64,000 nucleotides of DNA. Origin: Leptolyngbya sp. Cla-17 (GTDB lineage Bacteria > Cyanobacteriota > Cyanobacteriia > Leptolyngbyales > Leptolyngbyaceae). Of this stretch, positions 9,195 to 17,883 are shown one piece after another; positions within the stretch are counted from its first letter, which is position 1; each line of letters begins with the position of its first letter. The position numbers were made by a program, and so were the translations under genes. The stretch covers positions 2,145,367-2,209,366 of the forward strand of contig NZ_JAEVYN010000002.1 in the NCBI RefSeq assembly GCF_016807185.1, in the 5' to 3' direction. The notes beneath the pieces were generated by a model. The model saw only the letters and a list, made by a program, of their open reading frames with translations. It made no database searches and was not told the DNA's origin.

Positions 9195-10283
9195 ATGACA
9201 GAAGTAATGGGTCGTATTCGACAGGCGACAACAGTTCCAAAGAGACTGCTGATTACCAGCGGGGTAATTTTGCTGATTTTTTGTATCTTTCCGTTTGTAG
9301 CTGGCGAATTTCAAACAAGCTTAATGGCAAAGTTGCTGCTGTTCGGTGCGCTAGGGGTTTCGCTAGATTTGGTCTGGGGCTTTACCGGAATTTTAAGCTT
9401 TGCCCACGGAGTGTTCTTTACCCTCGGTGGCTATGCAGTGGCCTATTACTTAAAGCTGAATTTGTCGGCAACTGCCAACAACTATGGTGGAACATTGCCA
9501 GACTTTATGGTGTGGAATGGTTTGAAGGAACTGCCCTGGTTCATTGCGCCCCTACAGTTTTTCCCGATCGCGGTACTCGCCATGGTTGCAGTTCCTGCGG
9601 GTTTCGCCTACATCATCGGCTGGTTTATCTTTCGCTCTAAGGTAAGCGGTGTTTACATCACCATCATCACACTGGCGATCGCTTCAGCCCTGACCACATT
9701 CTTTGTTAGTCAACAGGCGTATACCGGTGGCACCAACGGCATCACTGACGTTTCCAGGCTCAGCCTGTTTGGGACGGTGCTTTCACCAGTTGGGCTATAC
9801 TTTCTCATCTTGTCGTTTGCTGCCCTTGTGCTGGCGGGCAGTTGGTGGTTAACCCAGTCTAATTTCGGCTTAATTTTGCGATCGATTAAAGAGAATGAAA
9901 AGCGCATTTCGTACTTAGGCTATGACGTCGCTAGTTTCAAAATCTTTATTTGGTCGCTATCGGCTGGCATTGCTGGCATTGCTGGCGGTTTGTTTGTGCC
10001 CTTAAATCGGTTTATTTCACCCGTTTACTTGGGGGTTGCGTTTGGTACACAAGTGGTAATTTGGGTTGCGGTCGGCGGTCGGGGCACACTATTTGGTCCA
10101 ATCATTGCAGCGATTTTGTTAGGTCAGCTACAGAACTCAGCAGACCGAGTAACGCAAGATTGGCAGTTAGTGGTCGGAGTGATTCTTTTGCTCGTGGTGC
10201 TGTTTCTGCCAGATGGATTAATGAGTTTGCTTCCAAAGCGATTTCGCCTTACAGATGCAGATCGGCTGGAGCGATCGTCTTAA
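9195..10283 (+). CDS. urtC: Urea/amide ABC transporter permease (UrtC/LivM type)
   Basis: This 362-residue partner permease has about 9-10 membrane helices. It carries the LDLVWGFTGILSFAHGVFF motif near residue 57 and the EAA-like loop NFGLILRSIKENEKRISYLG near 228. An in-frame TTG at 9153 would add 14 residues, but ATG at 9195 has GGGAGA at 9182-9187 and gives the family-like start MTEVMGRIRQ. It follows urtB by 64 bp and precedes the ATPase genes. Confidence 0.92.
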   Translation: MTEVMGRIRQATTVPKRLLITSGVILLIFCIFPFVAGEFQTSLMAKLLLFGALGVSLDLVWGFTGILSFAHGVFFTLGGYAVAYYLKLNLSATANNYGGTLPDFMVWNGLKELPWFIAPLQFFPIAVLAMVAVPAGFAYIIGWFIFRSKVSGVYITIITLAIASALTTFFVSQQAYTGGTNGITDVSRLSLFGTVLSPVGLYFLILSFAALVLAGSWWLTQSNFGLILRSIKENEKRISYLGYDVASFKIFIWSLSAGIAGIAGGLFVPLNRFISPVYLGVAFGTQVVIWVAVGGRGTLFGPIIAAILLGQLQNSADRVTQDWQLVVGVILLLVVLFLPDGLMSLLPKRFRLTDADRLERSS

Positions 10284-10345
10284 GTTCTGAATTTTTCACG
10301 GCACGTTTTTCTAACTCTTTAGTGATTTAGCCGCAGGATTTATTT

Positions 10346-11146
10346 ATGGATACACTCGCATCAATTTCTAGCATCAAGGTTGTCGAGCCTCAAAACCCGA
10401 TTTTGGAAGTGAAAGACCTGCATGTGGTTTTTTCAGGCTTTAAGGCAATGAAAGGTGTAAATTTAGCCGTGGGTGATAACGAAATTGTCACCATCATTGG
10501 TCCCAATGGTGCTGGCAAAAGTACCTTATTGGATGCGATCGTGGGTAAGTCACCGGTTGCATCCGGGCATGTGTATTATCGGGGACAAGATATTACTAAC
10601 CACAGCCCCTACGACATTGCGCGGATGGGAATTGGGCGGAAGTTTCAAAACCCCAATGTCTACAACGAACTGTCGGTATTTGAAAACATTTTGCTAGCGC
10701 TGAAAGGCACTCACAGCGTGTTTGCTTCCATCAAGTCCAAGCTCACCCGCGTCAAAAGAGAGAAGATTGAGCTGGTGCTCGATCGCGTAGGTCTGCTCGA
10801 CAAAGGCTTTGCTAAAGTGTCTTCGCTTTCTCACGGGCAGAAGCAGTGGGTAGAGATTGGCATGGTACTTGCTCAAGACCCAGCAGTGGTGCTGCTCGAC
10901 GAACCAACCGCAGGCATGACTCCAGATGAAACTCATCTAACGGGTGAGATCATCAAAATGATTTCACAGAACCACTCTGTTGTTGTGATTGAACACGACA
11001 TGGAGTTTGTTAAACAGATTGCTCAACGAATTGTCGTTCTGCATCAGGGCGAGAAGATCGCTGAAGGGTCCGTCCGCGACGTGCAATCAAATCCTAAAGT
11101 AATTGAGGTGTATTTAGGTCGTGAACAAATCGACATCGCTGCTTGA
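10346..11146 (+). CDS. urtD: Urea/amide ABC transporter ATPase UrtD
   Basis: This 266-residue ABC ATPase has Walker A GPNGAGKST at residues 52-60, the insert typical of LivG/UrtD (MGIGRKFQNPNVYNELSVFE), the signature SSLSHGQKQWVEIGMVL, Walker B VVLLDEPTAGM and the switch His in VVIEHDMEFV. It powers the UrtBC channel from the cytoplasmic face. The last 26 bases overlap the start of urtE, so translation of the two is coupled. Confidence 0.93.
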   Translation: MDTLASISSIKVVEPQNPILEVKDLHVVFSGFKAMKGVNLAVGDNEIVTIIGPNGAGKSTLLDAIVGKSPVASGHVYYRGQDITNHSPYDIARMGIGRKFQNPNVYNELSVFENILLALKGTHSVFASIKSKLTRVKREKIELVLDRVGLLDKGFAKVSSLSHGQKQWVEIGMVLAQDPAVVLLDEPTAGMTPDETHLTGEIIKMISQNHSVVVIEHDMEFVKQIAQRIVVLHQGEKIAEGSVRDVQSNPKVIEVYLGREQIDIAA

Positions 11147-11834
11147 ACTAACAGACGTTACGGTTTCCTACGGTCAAACGCCCGTCTTGTTTGGCGTGAA
11201 TATGACCGTTGATGAAGGTGAAATTGCTTGTATATTGGGGCGCAATGGCGTGGGTAAAACCACACTTTTACGCAGCGTGATTGGGCTGAATAAAGTTATA
11301 TCCGGCAACATTGTCTTTGATGCAGATGAAATTACCCGGATTCCTACATTCAAACGCGCGCGCTATGGCATTTCTTATATTCCTCAAGGACGTGAAATCA
11401 TCCCTTACCTCTCGGTTTTAGACAACTTGAAGCTGGGTACATCGGCTGGCAAACGGAAGCACCGAAAAATTCCTGATGAAATCTTTGAATTTTTTCCGAT
11501 GCTAAAGCAGCACTTGGCTCGTCAGGGTGGCTTGTTGAGTGGCGGACAACAGCAGCAGTTGGCGATCGCCCGTGGGCTGATGAGCGATCCGAAAATCATG
11601 CTTCTGGATGAACCCACTGAAGGAATTCAGCCATCAATTGTTCAAGAGATTGAAGAGACGCTAAAGCGAATCAACCGCGAGAAAGGCATCACTGTCGTTG
11701 TCGTGGAGCAGAAGATTGACTTTGCGCGGCAGCTAGCTCAGAAATTTTTCATCATGGAAAAAGGCGCGATCGTTGCAAATGGCGCAACGTCTCATCTGAC
11801 CGATGAATTAGTACATAAATATCTGGCGATCTGA
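11121..11834 (+). CDS. urtE: Urea/amide ABC transporter ATPase UrtE
   Basis: This 237-residue ABC ATPase of the LivF/UrtE type has Walker A GRNGVGKTT at residues 40-48, signature LLSGGQQQQLAIARGL, Walker B IMLLDEPTEGI, and the UrtE-typical PQGREIIPYLSVLDNLKLG and EPTEGIQPSIVQEIEETLKR. The GTG start at 11121 lies inside urtD, giving a 26-bp overlap; it matches the family N-terminus (LLELTDVTVSYGQTPVLFGV). It ends the fmdA-fmdB-urtABCDE transcription unit. Confidence 0.93.
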   Translation: MNKSTSLLELTDVTVSYGQTPVLFGVNMTVDEGEIACILGRNGVGKTTLLRSVIGLNKVISGNIVFDADEITRIPTFKRARYGISYIPQGREIIPYLSVLDNLKLGTSAGKRKHRKIPDEIFEFFPMLKQHLARQGGLLSGGQQQQLAIARGLMSDPKIMLLDEPTEGIQPSIVQEIEETLKRINREKGITVVVVEQKIDFARQLAQKFFIMEKGAIVANGATSHLTDELVHKYLAI

Positions 11835-11899
11835 AAAAAACTCTGGGTACAGATATATAGGGCAGCCCTAAAATGTAGGGGTAGAGAGGCTAAAGTTAA

Positions 11900-12007
11900 C
11901 TTCATCAATTCTCTGGCGTAACAGTGAGCGCAGCCGCGTGAAACATGGGTACAGCCAATCCAATGGGTGAAGTATGGGTTGTTCTCAATTTTTCTGTTGC
12001 TTGCCAT
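11900..12007 (-). pseudogene. Remnant of a DUF5131 (phage Gp37/Gp68-type) protein
   Basis: On the minus strand from the ATG at 12007 the translation reads NPYFTHWIGCTHVSRGCAHC then YAREL. This resembles the N-terminal Cys cluster of the DUF5131/Gp37-Gp68 family, whose members carry a GCTKVSPGCxHCYAE-like motif. After about 35 residues the similarity ends and the frame continues as unrelated sequence, so only the first exon-like scrap of a protein of about 250 residues survives. It lies 14 bp from a MITE-like element. The family match rests on one motif recalled from memory. Confidence 0.4.
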
Positions 12008-12020
12008 ATTTGCTCTCTCG

Positions 12021-12155
12021 GCTCTAGAGGGTATTATGCACTTTTGTAGAACTCAAGCTAGAAGCGGAATGCAGCACTCGTTCATCTTTTTGAGTCGTGG
12101 TTAAAGCTGGCTCAGAGAGCCGCTCATTTTCAGAATGCCTAACACCCTCTAGAGC
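12021..12155. mobile_element. MITE-like element with terminal inverted repeats
   Basis: GCTCTAGAGGGT (12021-12032) is repeated as its exact reverse complement at 12144-12155, and similarity continues inwards (GTATTATGCACTTTT against GTGTTAGGCATTCTG), giving about 20 of 24 matching positions. The 135-bp span has no ORF. CTAG at the outer edge could be a palindromic target of the CTA/TA type. It ends 2 bp from the stop codon of the adjacent secreted-protein gene and 14 bp from a gene remnant. Confidence 0.5.
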
Positions 12156-12157
12156 GA

Positions 12158-13261
12158 TTACAATTTCTTCCAGGCTTGAATCACTTGCCGCAATGCTGGA
12201 GGAAGGTTTTTCATCTCCAAGTCAATATATTGAACTGTGCTCCCCGTTGTTTGCAGCATGGTGGTGGGATAGTCTGCAAACGCAGCGCTACTGAGATAGC
12301 TCAAGTCGCTCAAACTGCGGAACTGTTTTGATTCAAGCATCTGTTGAAACTGCTTCAACTGTTGCTGAGATAACCGCTTCATCACAACAGGACGTGAGCG
12401 GATATTGGGAGCGCTAATCAATTGCGTCATCACGCCATCGTTGGTTAACGTGACCTGTGTGACTTTGCCCATAAGACCACCGCTCACGATCGACTGAAAA
12501 ACAACGTTAGCTTCAGGCATAGGCTTGTTCTCCTCGGGCATAAATGAAGGCACTAATTTGCCGCGACTACCGCTTGCTGTTGAGTTTTGCACAATCCGGT
12601 TTGCCGCTTCATCCAGGTGATAGACCCAAGTGCGATCGCCGCCCGTTATAATCGCTTGCCACCCAGAAATCGCAATTCTGGTACAAGCTTGCCCCGACTT
12701 ATAGATTCCTAGGCAACCATCCCAAGTCGCCGGTTTGACCGCTGCAACACGCAAGCGGTTGACTGGCACACGCACTTGTCTGGCAACCGTTTGCAGCAAA
12801 CGCTGACTGACATTGGTCGGTAAAGCTACGACAGAGGGCTGCGGTTCTAAGCGAATTGCATTGGCAGTTCTGTCTGTGCGATAAAACAAATTTTGCTGCC
12901 CATTGGTCACTTCAACCCGCCAACCTTCGACGAGCGCTTGCAAACAACCTTCAGCCGCGCCTCCCAACCCCAAACAGCTGTCTGACCAGGTTTGCCGCGT
13001 AAAACCTACAATTTTGACATCTTGCAAAGATGCGCCAAACTGCAGCGATGCCGCTTGGCGCATCCTTTGTTCAACCGATCGCGGCAAAGAGTCCGATTGC
13101 GCCACCATCAAACTTGATGAAGGCACAGCATTTTGAGGCAATGATGCAGTGAGTCCAGCTTGCTTTGAAACCCCGGCACTGATCAGTAAAATTAGTCCAG
13201 TCAGGACAATAGTGGGAATTTGACGCGGGAATTTGGGGGTTCTCTGTAATGTGTTTGTCAT
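12158..13261 (-). CDS. Secreted protein with repeated 'Cys-GW-Tyr' modules
   Basis: The 367-residue protein has an N-terminal membrane/signal segment (IPTIVLTGLILLISAGV, about 15-32). Two modules of about 75 residues follow (roughly 60-140 and 150-220). Each has the order: helix, a W-(D/S)xCLG motif, a second Cys, GW(R/Q), and a Y(R/H)xDxxxN strand (SDSCLGLGGAAEGC, DGCLGIYKSGQAC). The C-terminal 130 residues form a different domain (VTQVTLTNDGVMTQLISAPN). The paired Cys per module could form disulphides in the periplasm. A second protein at 33136-34383 carries the same module three to four times. Conserved in cyanobacteria as far as I can recall, function unknown. Confidence 0.8.
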   Translation of the reverse strand: MTNTLQRTPKFPRQIPTIVLTGLILLISAGVSKQAGLTASLPQNAVPSSSLMVAQSDSLPRSVEQRMRQAASLQFGASLQDVKIVGFTRQTWSDSCLGLGGAAEGCLQALVEGWRVEVTNGQQNLFYRTDRTANAIRLEPQPSVVALPTNVSQRLLQTVARQVRVPVNRLRVAAVKPATWDGCLGIYKSGQACTRIAISGWQAIITGGDRTWVYHLDEAANRIVQNSTASGSRGKLVPSFMPEENKPMPEANVVFQSIVSGGLMGKVTQVTLTNDGVMTQLISAPNIRSRPVVMKRLSQQQLKQFQQMLESKQFRSLSDLSYLSSAAFADYPTTMLQTTGSTVQYIDLEMKNLPPALRQVIQAWKKL

Positions 13262-13999
13262 GATCAGAATGTTGTGAACGGTGTGGATAATGGTTCTACC
13301 TTAAACAGTAGATCCAAAAGTTGTGGTCGCCGTTTCAGAATTTGGTACAGCAATGAAGCATAGGCATTCGTTGTTTCTTCCAATTCACTCACATTCATGG
13401 GATTGTGGCAGGATGTTGCAGACCAACCTGTCTTCAGCGATCGATGGGCTGCAATCCAACCCCTCTTGTAGGGTGCCGCTTCTTCTAGCTGCCCAAATAA
13501 TGCTTCTTTTGAGAAGGGAGTGCTTCAGGCTTGTTGTGACCTTGATGACATTCCTCAACCGTCACAACTTTTTGTTTATACCGTTCAACTTGCCCGCAAA
13601 ACCTGAAACATTTATCCCACAAAACTGCCCCGTGTGTGTGAGTATCTAGGTTTTTAGTTAGATCAGGATGCGGAAGCATGTGCCCGAATGTCATTGCAGC
13701 TAACCAGCCCTAAAAGCTCAGTCCCTATCTGTAGGTCTAGAAAGCAACTGATTTTGTTCGTGCCGTGAATCTCCTATTCAGTTAAGCTAACTGTTATTTA
13801 AGCAATTATCAATAATATAAATTATCGCTTTTACTCTATTCAAAAGTTATATTAAGACCTTTTTTAATCAGAGCATAATTACTTTTTAAGATTGAATCTT
13901 TTTAAGAGAAACTGTAGCGTTTTTAGTATTTTTCAAGGTTAAGTTAACTATTTTGCCGTTAAGAACGTTTCAGTTTGGGCACTTTATAGGTGTATTGAA
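13262..13999. other. Intergenic region, AT-rich upstream of phnD-like gene
   Basis: 738 bp without a convincing gene. The last 220 bp (about 13780-13990) are strongly AT-rich with runs such as TTTTTAATCAGAGCATAATT and probably carry the promoter of the PhnD-like lipoprotein gene. Short ORFs on both strands of 13320-13700 show no family features. Confidence 0.45.
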
Positions 14000-14905
14000 G
14001 TGGCAAAAACTATGAAACGTCGTCATTTTCTTTGGACTAGCTCGTTATTTGTTGCAGGTTGTACGACCGCCACAAGCACTTCAACGAAGCAATCTTCTAC
14101 GCTAAAAACGTTCAGCCAACCTGAAAAACTGCGCTTTGCAGTATCCGACGTGAAAGGACTCGATGACTTGCAGAAAGACTATGGAGCCTTACGGACTTTA
14201 TTAGAGGAAATTTTAGAGAAGAAGATTGAATTCTTTCCTGTAGAAAGCTATATTGCTGCGGCTTCTGCACTTCAGCTTAATCAGGTGGATTTGGTATTTA
14301 CAGGTCCATCAGAGTATGTCGTTATGCGTGCCAGAACCAATGCGGTTCCGATCGTTGCGATTATGCGCCAGAAATACTACTCTATCGTTGCAACGCACTC
14401 AGGCAGTGGTATCCAGTCAGTGGCAGCTTTGCAAGGAAAAACGATCGCTATGTGGGAAGTTGGCTCAACCAGCGGCTATTTAGGACCAACCAAACTACTG
14501 ATTGATGCTGGATTAGACCCCAAAGTAGATCTCAAAATTCAGTTATTAGGCAAGAAAGGGCTCTCTGCACTTCAGAAAGGCACCATTGCTGCTTGGGGTG
14601 GCTCGGTTAACCGCTATGACAAGTTTTTAAAGTCTAACGGACTGTCTGAGAAAGACTTTCCTATTCTCGTTAAGGGACCGACGCTGCCGTCTGATCCGTT
14701 TGTCGCAAGCAGCCAACTAGATTCAGCTTTTGTGGAATACATTGGGCAGCGACTGCTGCAAAATCAGGATAGGCTTCTAAAAGCGATCGCTTCTGCGGAT
14801 GGAAACAAGTTCGCGGGCGCCAAGATGGTGCAGATTAAGGACACCGACTACAACATGATTCGTGATGTTTACAAAGCCATTGGGCAGGGCAATTTTGTTT
14901 CTTAG
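14000..14905 (+). CDS. PhnD-like phosphate/phosphonate-type binding lipoprotein
   Basis: The 301-residue protein has a twin-Arg start (KRRHFLWTS) and lipobox LFVAGC (Cys about residue 21). The mature part is a PhnD/PBP type-2 fold: KLRFAVSDVKGLDDLQKDYG, LQLNQVDLVFTGPSEYVVMR, LQGKTIAMWEVGSTSGYLGP. Such proteins bind phosphonate, phosphite or related oxyanions. GTG at 14000 is used here; ATG at 14012 (MKRRHF) is equally possible and loses nothing of the signal. There is no permease or ATPase next to it. Instead a HAMP histidine kinase begins 74 bp downstream, so it may serve as a periplasmic sensor partner rather than a transporter component. Ligand unknown. Confidence 0.85.
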   Translation: MAKTMKRRHFLWTSSLFVAGCTTATSTSTKQSSTLKTFSQPEKLRFAVSDVKGLDDLQKDYGALRTLLEEILEKKIEFFPVESYIAAASALQLNQVDLVFTGPSEYVVMRARTNAVPIVAIMRQKYYSIVATHSGSGIQSVAALQGKTIAMWEVGSTSGYLGPTKLLIDAGLDPKVDLKIQLLGKKGLSALQKGTIAAWGGSVNRYDKFLKSNGLSEKDFPILVKGPTLPSDPFVASSQLDSAFVEYIGQRLLQNQDRLLKAIASADGNKFAGAKMVQIKDTDYNMIRDVYKAIGQGNFVS

Positions 14906-14979
14906 TCGAGAGCATTTTTTGCCATCTGGTTTAAACGTCAATTTTGCTGCCTGTAACAGGCCTACAAGGCTAGTTTTCT

Positions 14980-16962
14980 ATGCTATTTCGAGCTAATCAA
15001 CGTTCCCCGAAGAAGATCGACAGTCCCCCTATAATTTCCTCAATTAAGCTCACTCAACAAAAATATCCGCTAGAACGCCTGATTCAGCATTGGCGTATCT
15101 CGCACAAAATTAGTTTTGGTTATGCTTTATCAATCGGCGTTGCGGTATTAGGCACAACCATTGGATTAACAACGGGAAATTACTATCAAGAAAAAGCCCA
15201 GGAACAGCAAGCGATAACTGACCACCAGCAACATCTTTTGAGTGAGCTAGAGAACACGGTCAATACTATTAGAATTCATCCACAACGATTGGTAGGAGTC
15301 CTGGGAGAATCAGTCTGGTTTGACTACGAAAGAACCAAGTTTTTAGGTTCAATGAGTCAGGTAAAAGCATTGCTTGTTGAATTTGAGTTCTTCACCAATC
15401 AACATACTGGCGAACTGGCAATTAACACCCAGGCATCAAAGGACTTGGTAAAAGGGTATACCGTTAACATTGAGGCGTATCGGCAATTGATAGAAGTTCT
15501 GTGGCAGCAGTTTAAGACTACAGATTTATCAAAGCCACCAGATGTTTTAGCCGCGCAACAAAACCTTATAGCGTCACTAAGAAACCAATCCTCCATCAAA
15601 GTCAACATTCAATTGGACCGATTGACAGAGAGTTTGATGCGACTCAAGGAAATCGCTGAAGCGCAACATGAGCAAGCGATCGCCAAGGTTGAGCAAGCTG
15701 AAGAACTGCGAATGCAAATTGTAATCGTAAGTATGCTGCTATCGGTTGTGATGGCAGCAATGCTGGCGATAATGACTTCACAAGCGATCGCGCGTCCTCT
15801 TAGATCAGTGACTAAGCTGGCTCAGGCAGTTGTTCAAGAGTCCAATTTTGAGTTGCAAAGCCCCATTAGCACACAGGATGAAGTAGGGTCTCTGGCAACT
15901 TCATTGAACCAATTGATTCAGTGGGTTGGAGAACACACCGAGGCTCTGGAACAATCTCGTCAAACTCAAGAACAGCGGGTTAAAGAGCGCACTCATGATT
16001 TAACTGAAGCTCTGCAACAGCTCAGGCAAACTCAATCCCAATTGATTCAAAATGAGAAAATGTCTAGTCTGGGTCAGCTCGTTGCTGGCATTGCCCATGA
16101 AGTGAACAATCCCGTCAATTTTATTCATGGAAATCTCAAGCACGCTGATGAATACTCCATGAACTTATTGGAACTGATTCATCTCTATCAGCAACAATAC
16201 CCACATCCGGCTGCGGTTGTGCAAACTTACATCGATGCGATTGATTTGGATTTTATTGAGGAAGATCTACCTAAGCTCCTTGCCTCTATGCAAATGGGGA
16301 CTGAAAGAATTAGAGAAATTGTGTTGTCACTCCGCAATTTTTCGCGTCTGGACGAAGCCGAAATGAAACCTGTTGATATTCACGAAGGCCTCGAAAATAC
16401 ATTGCTGATCCTCAATAATCGGCTAAAACAGAGGATTCATCTGATTAAGGAGTATGGGGATTTACCGTTAGTGGAATGTTATCCAGCGCAGCTTAATCAG
16501 GTGTTCATGAATTTGATTGCAAACGCGATCGACGCATTAGAAGAATGTACTGGGGTCGATATAGAATCCAGAATGGACGATGCTCAATCCTCAAATTACA
16601 ATTCCCAGCCTCTAGCTCCTACCATCACCATTTGCACAGGACAAGTAGATCAGCATCACGTTTCCATTCAGATTTGTGATAATGGTCCAGGAATTTCACC
16701 TGAAAATCAAGCAAAACTTTTTGATCCCTTTTTCACAACAAAATCGGTTGGAAAAGGCACAGGGTTAGGTCTTTCTATTTGTTATCAGATTATTGAGAAA
16801 CATCAAGGAGCAATCAAGGTCATCTCAAAGATGGGGCAGGGAACGGAGTTTCAGATCCTATTACCGAGCAGTAAATTAACTTCATCAGTAACGCGATGTG
16901 CGACTAGAATTAGTCTGACACAAGCTGCTCAAACTGCAGCGGGTTGGGGCTGTGACGATTGA
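14980..16962 (+). CDS. HAMP-domain sensor histidine kinase, C-terminus altered by IS982
   Basis: The present ORF encodes 660 residues. It has a TM helix at about 46-66, an extracytoplasmic helical domain of about 180 residues, a second TM at about 246-270, HAMP (about 270-322), a coiled coil, HisKA with phospho-acceptor His373 (GIAHEVNNP), and HATPase_c (NLIANAIDALEE, ICDNGPGISPENQAKLFDPF, GTGLGLSICYQIIE). The catalytic part ends at GTEFQILLP. An IS982 insertion at 16890/16891 replaces the natural end: removing the IS and one 6-bp target copy gives codons GTA GCA ATT TGA, a protein of 639 residues. The current tail from residue 638 is IS-derived and overlaps the transposase gene. Since all catalytic boxes are intact, the kinase is probably functional. 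It follows the PhnD-like lipoprotein closely, which may be its ligand-binding partner. Confidence 0.88.
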   Translation: MLFRANQRSPKKIDSPPIISSIKLTQQKYPLERLIQHWRISHKISFGYALSIGVAVLGTTIGLTTGNYYQEKAQEQQAITDHQQHLLSELENTVNTIRIHPQRLVGVLGESVWFDYERTKFLGSMSQVKALLVEFEFFTNQHTGELAINTQASKDLVKGYTVNIEAYRQLIEVLWQQFKTTDLSKPPDVLAAQQNLIASLRNQSSIKVNIQLDRLTESLMRLKEIAEAQHEQAIAKVEQAEELRMQIVIVSMLLSVVMAAMLAIMTSQAIARPLRSVTKLAQAVVQESNFELQSPISTQDEVGSLATSLNQLIQWVGEHTEALEQSRQTQEQRVKERTHDLTEALQQLRQTQSQLIQNEKMSSLGQLVAGIAHEVNNPVNFIHGNLKHADEYSMNLLELIHLYQQQYPHPAAVVQTYIDAIDLDFIEEDLPKLLASMQMGTERIREIVLSLRNFSRLDEAEMKPVDIHEGLENTLLILNNRLKQRIHLIKEYGDLPLVECYPAQLNQVFMNLIANAIDALEECTGVDIESRMDDAQSSNYNSQPLAPTITICTGQVDQHHVSIQICDNGPGISPENQAKLFDPFFTTKSVGKGTGLGLSICYQIIEKHQGAIKVISKMGQGTEFQILLPSSKLTSSVTRCATRISLTQAAQTAAGWGCDD

Positions 16963-17883
16963 GCCATCGACAGACGGTGTGAGCTAACAGTTTACGATTG
17001 AGCCGACTAGTCAAGTGCCACAGGTCGCGTGCCCGAACTTTTTCAATTGAGAACCGTTCGACAAGCTGCCCAATCACGGTTTCAATGAGTCGTCGCACCC
17101 GCATGAGTAACTTAACCCAAGCCGGGTCTCGCTCATCGGGCATATTAGAACGTAGCGCCGTTTCTAGCTGGATACCGACCGCTTGGAGTTGATGCTCGAG
17201 TTGACCGGAGAGATACCCTTTGTCTCCAATTAGCAAACCGCGAACCGTCGATACGATGTCCCAGAGCGCTTCTCGCTCACTGCCATTGGCTGGAGTCAGG
17301 CTAAACCCAGTAATCACTCCGGTGGAACTGAGGAGCAAATGACCATGAAATCCATAGTAGGTCTGCTTTTTTGCCGCACAGTAGCCATAAGCGGCTTCCC
17401 CTTTGAAACTTCGACATCGCGGCGCACGGCTAAAGCCGCACAAAGGAATGGGGATGCCATCAATCAGATGAACGGCATCGGCAAATGCACCGAGTTGAAT
17501 CGCGAACCGTTGCTGTAACAGTTCTTTGTATTGCCATAGGTTAGCGGCTTGTCGCACGAAGGCGGACCGACTGCTCAACCTTGGAAATAGACCCAGCCAA
17601 TGCCTCCGAAAGTAGTGCCAAATCGCTTGGTCAGCATCAATCCCTTGGTACTCTGCCACAATTTCCATCGTCAGCACCTCACTGTCTGCTAAACCAGGAG
17701 CAAATCCTTTTTCTCGAATCGCTTGCCCTTGGGTGATCTCCTTGAGCAAGTCATCTACACAGCAAAAAACAGCGGTGATAAACTCTTCAATAGTAAACAT
17801 CAGTCCCACTCCAGCTAGATAGGTTGTACGTCTAGCATTGTCCAGTGGGACTTTCCTTGCAACAACTTAGTTGCACATCGCGT
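16891..17883 (-). mobile_element. Complete IS982-family insertion sequence
   Basis: The element is 993 bp, a normal length for the family. Its ends are inverted repeats ACGCGATGTGCGACTA (16891-16906) and, read inwards from 17883, ACGCGATGTGCAACTA, with one mismatch. TCAGTA flanks both sides (16885-16890 and 17884-17889) as a 6-bp target duplication. The single transposase gene is on the minus strand. Clean ends and an intact ORF suggest recent insertion. Confidence 0.9.
16910..17800 (-). CDS. IS982-family transposase
   Basis: This 296-residue DDE transposase has catalytic-type residues in LIDGIPIPLC, LLIGDKGYLSG and RRLIETVIGQL, plus the family signature CRSFKGEAAYGYCAAKKQTY followed by GFHGHLLL. 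ATG at 17800 (MFTIEEFI) is preferred over GTG at 17809. It appears full length and undisrupted. It lies antisense to, and overlaps the altered 3' end of, the histidine kinase gene. Confidence 0.92.
   Translation of the reverse strand: MFTIEEFITAVFCCVDDLLKEITQGQAIREKGFAPGLADSEVLTMEIVAEYQGIDADQAIWHYFRRHWLGLFPRLSSRSAFVRQAANLWQYKELLQQRFAIQLGAFADAVHLIDGIPIPLCGFSRAPRCRSFKGEAAYGYCAAKKQTYYGFHGHLLLSSTGVITGFSLTPANGSEREALWDIVSTVRGLLIGDKGYLSGQLEHQLQAVGIQLETALRSNMPDERDPAWVKLLMRVRRLIETVIGQLVERFSIEKVRARDLWHLTSRLNRKLLAHTVCRWLNRHSPNPLQFEQLVSD

Noticed and set aside
13323..13694. Overlapping ORFs of 108 and 69 codons on opposite strands
   Set aside because: No ribosome-binding site, no family features, and composition unlike neighbouring genes.
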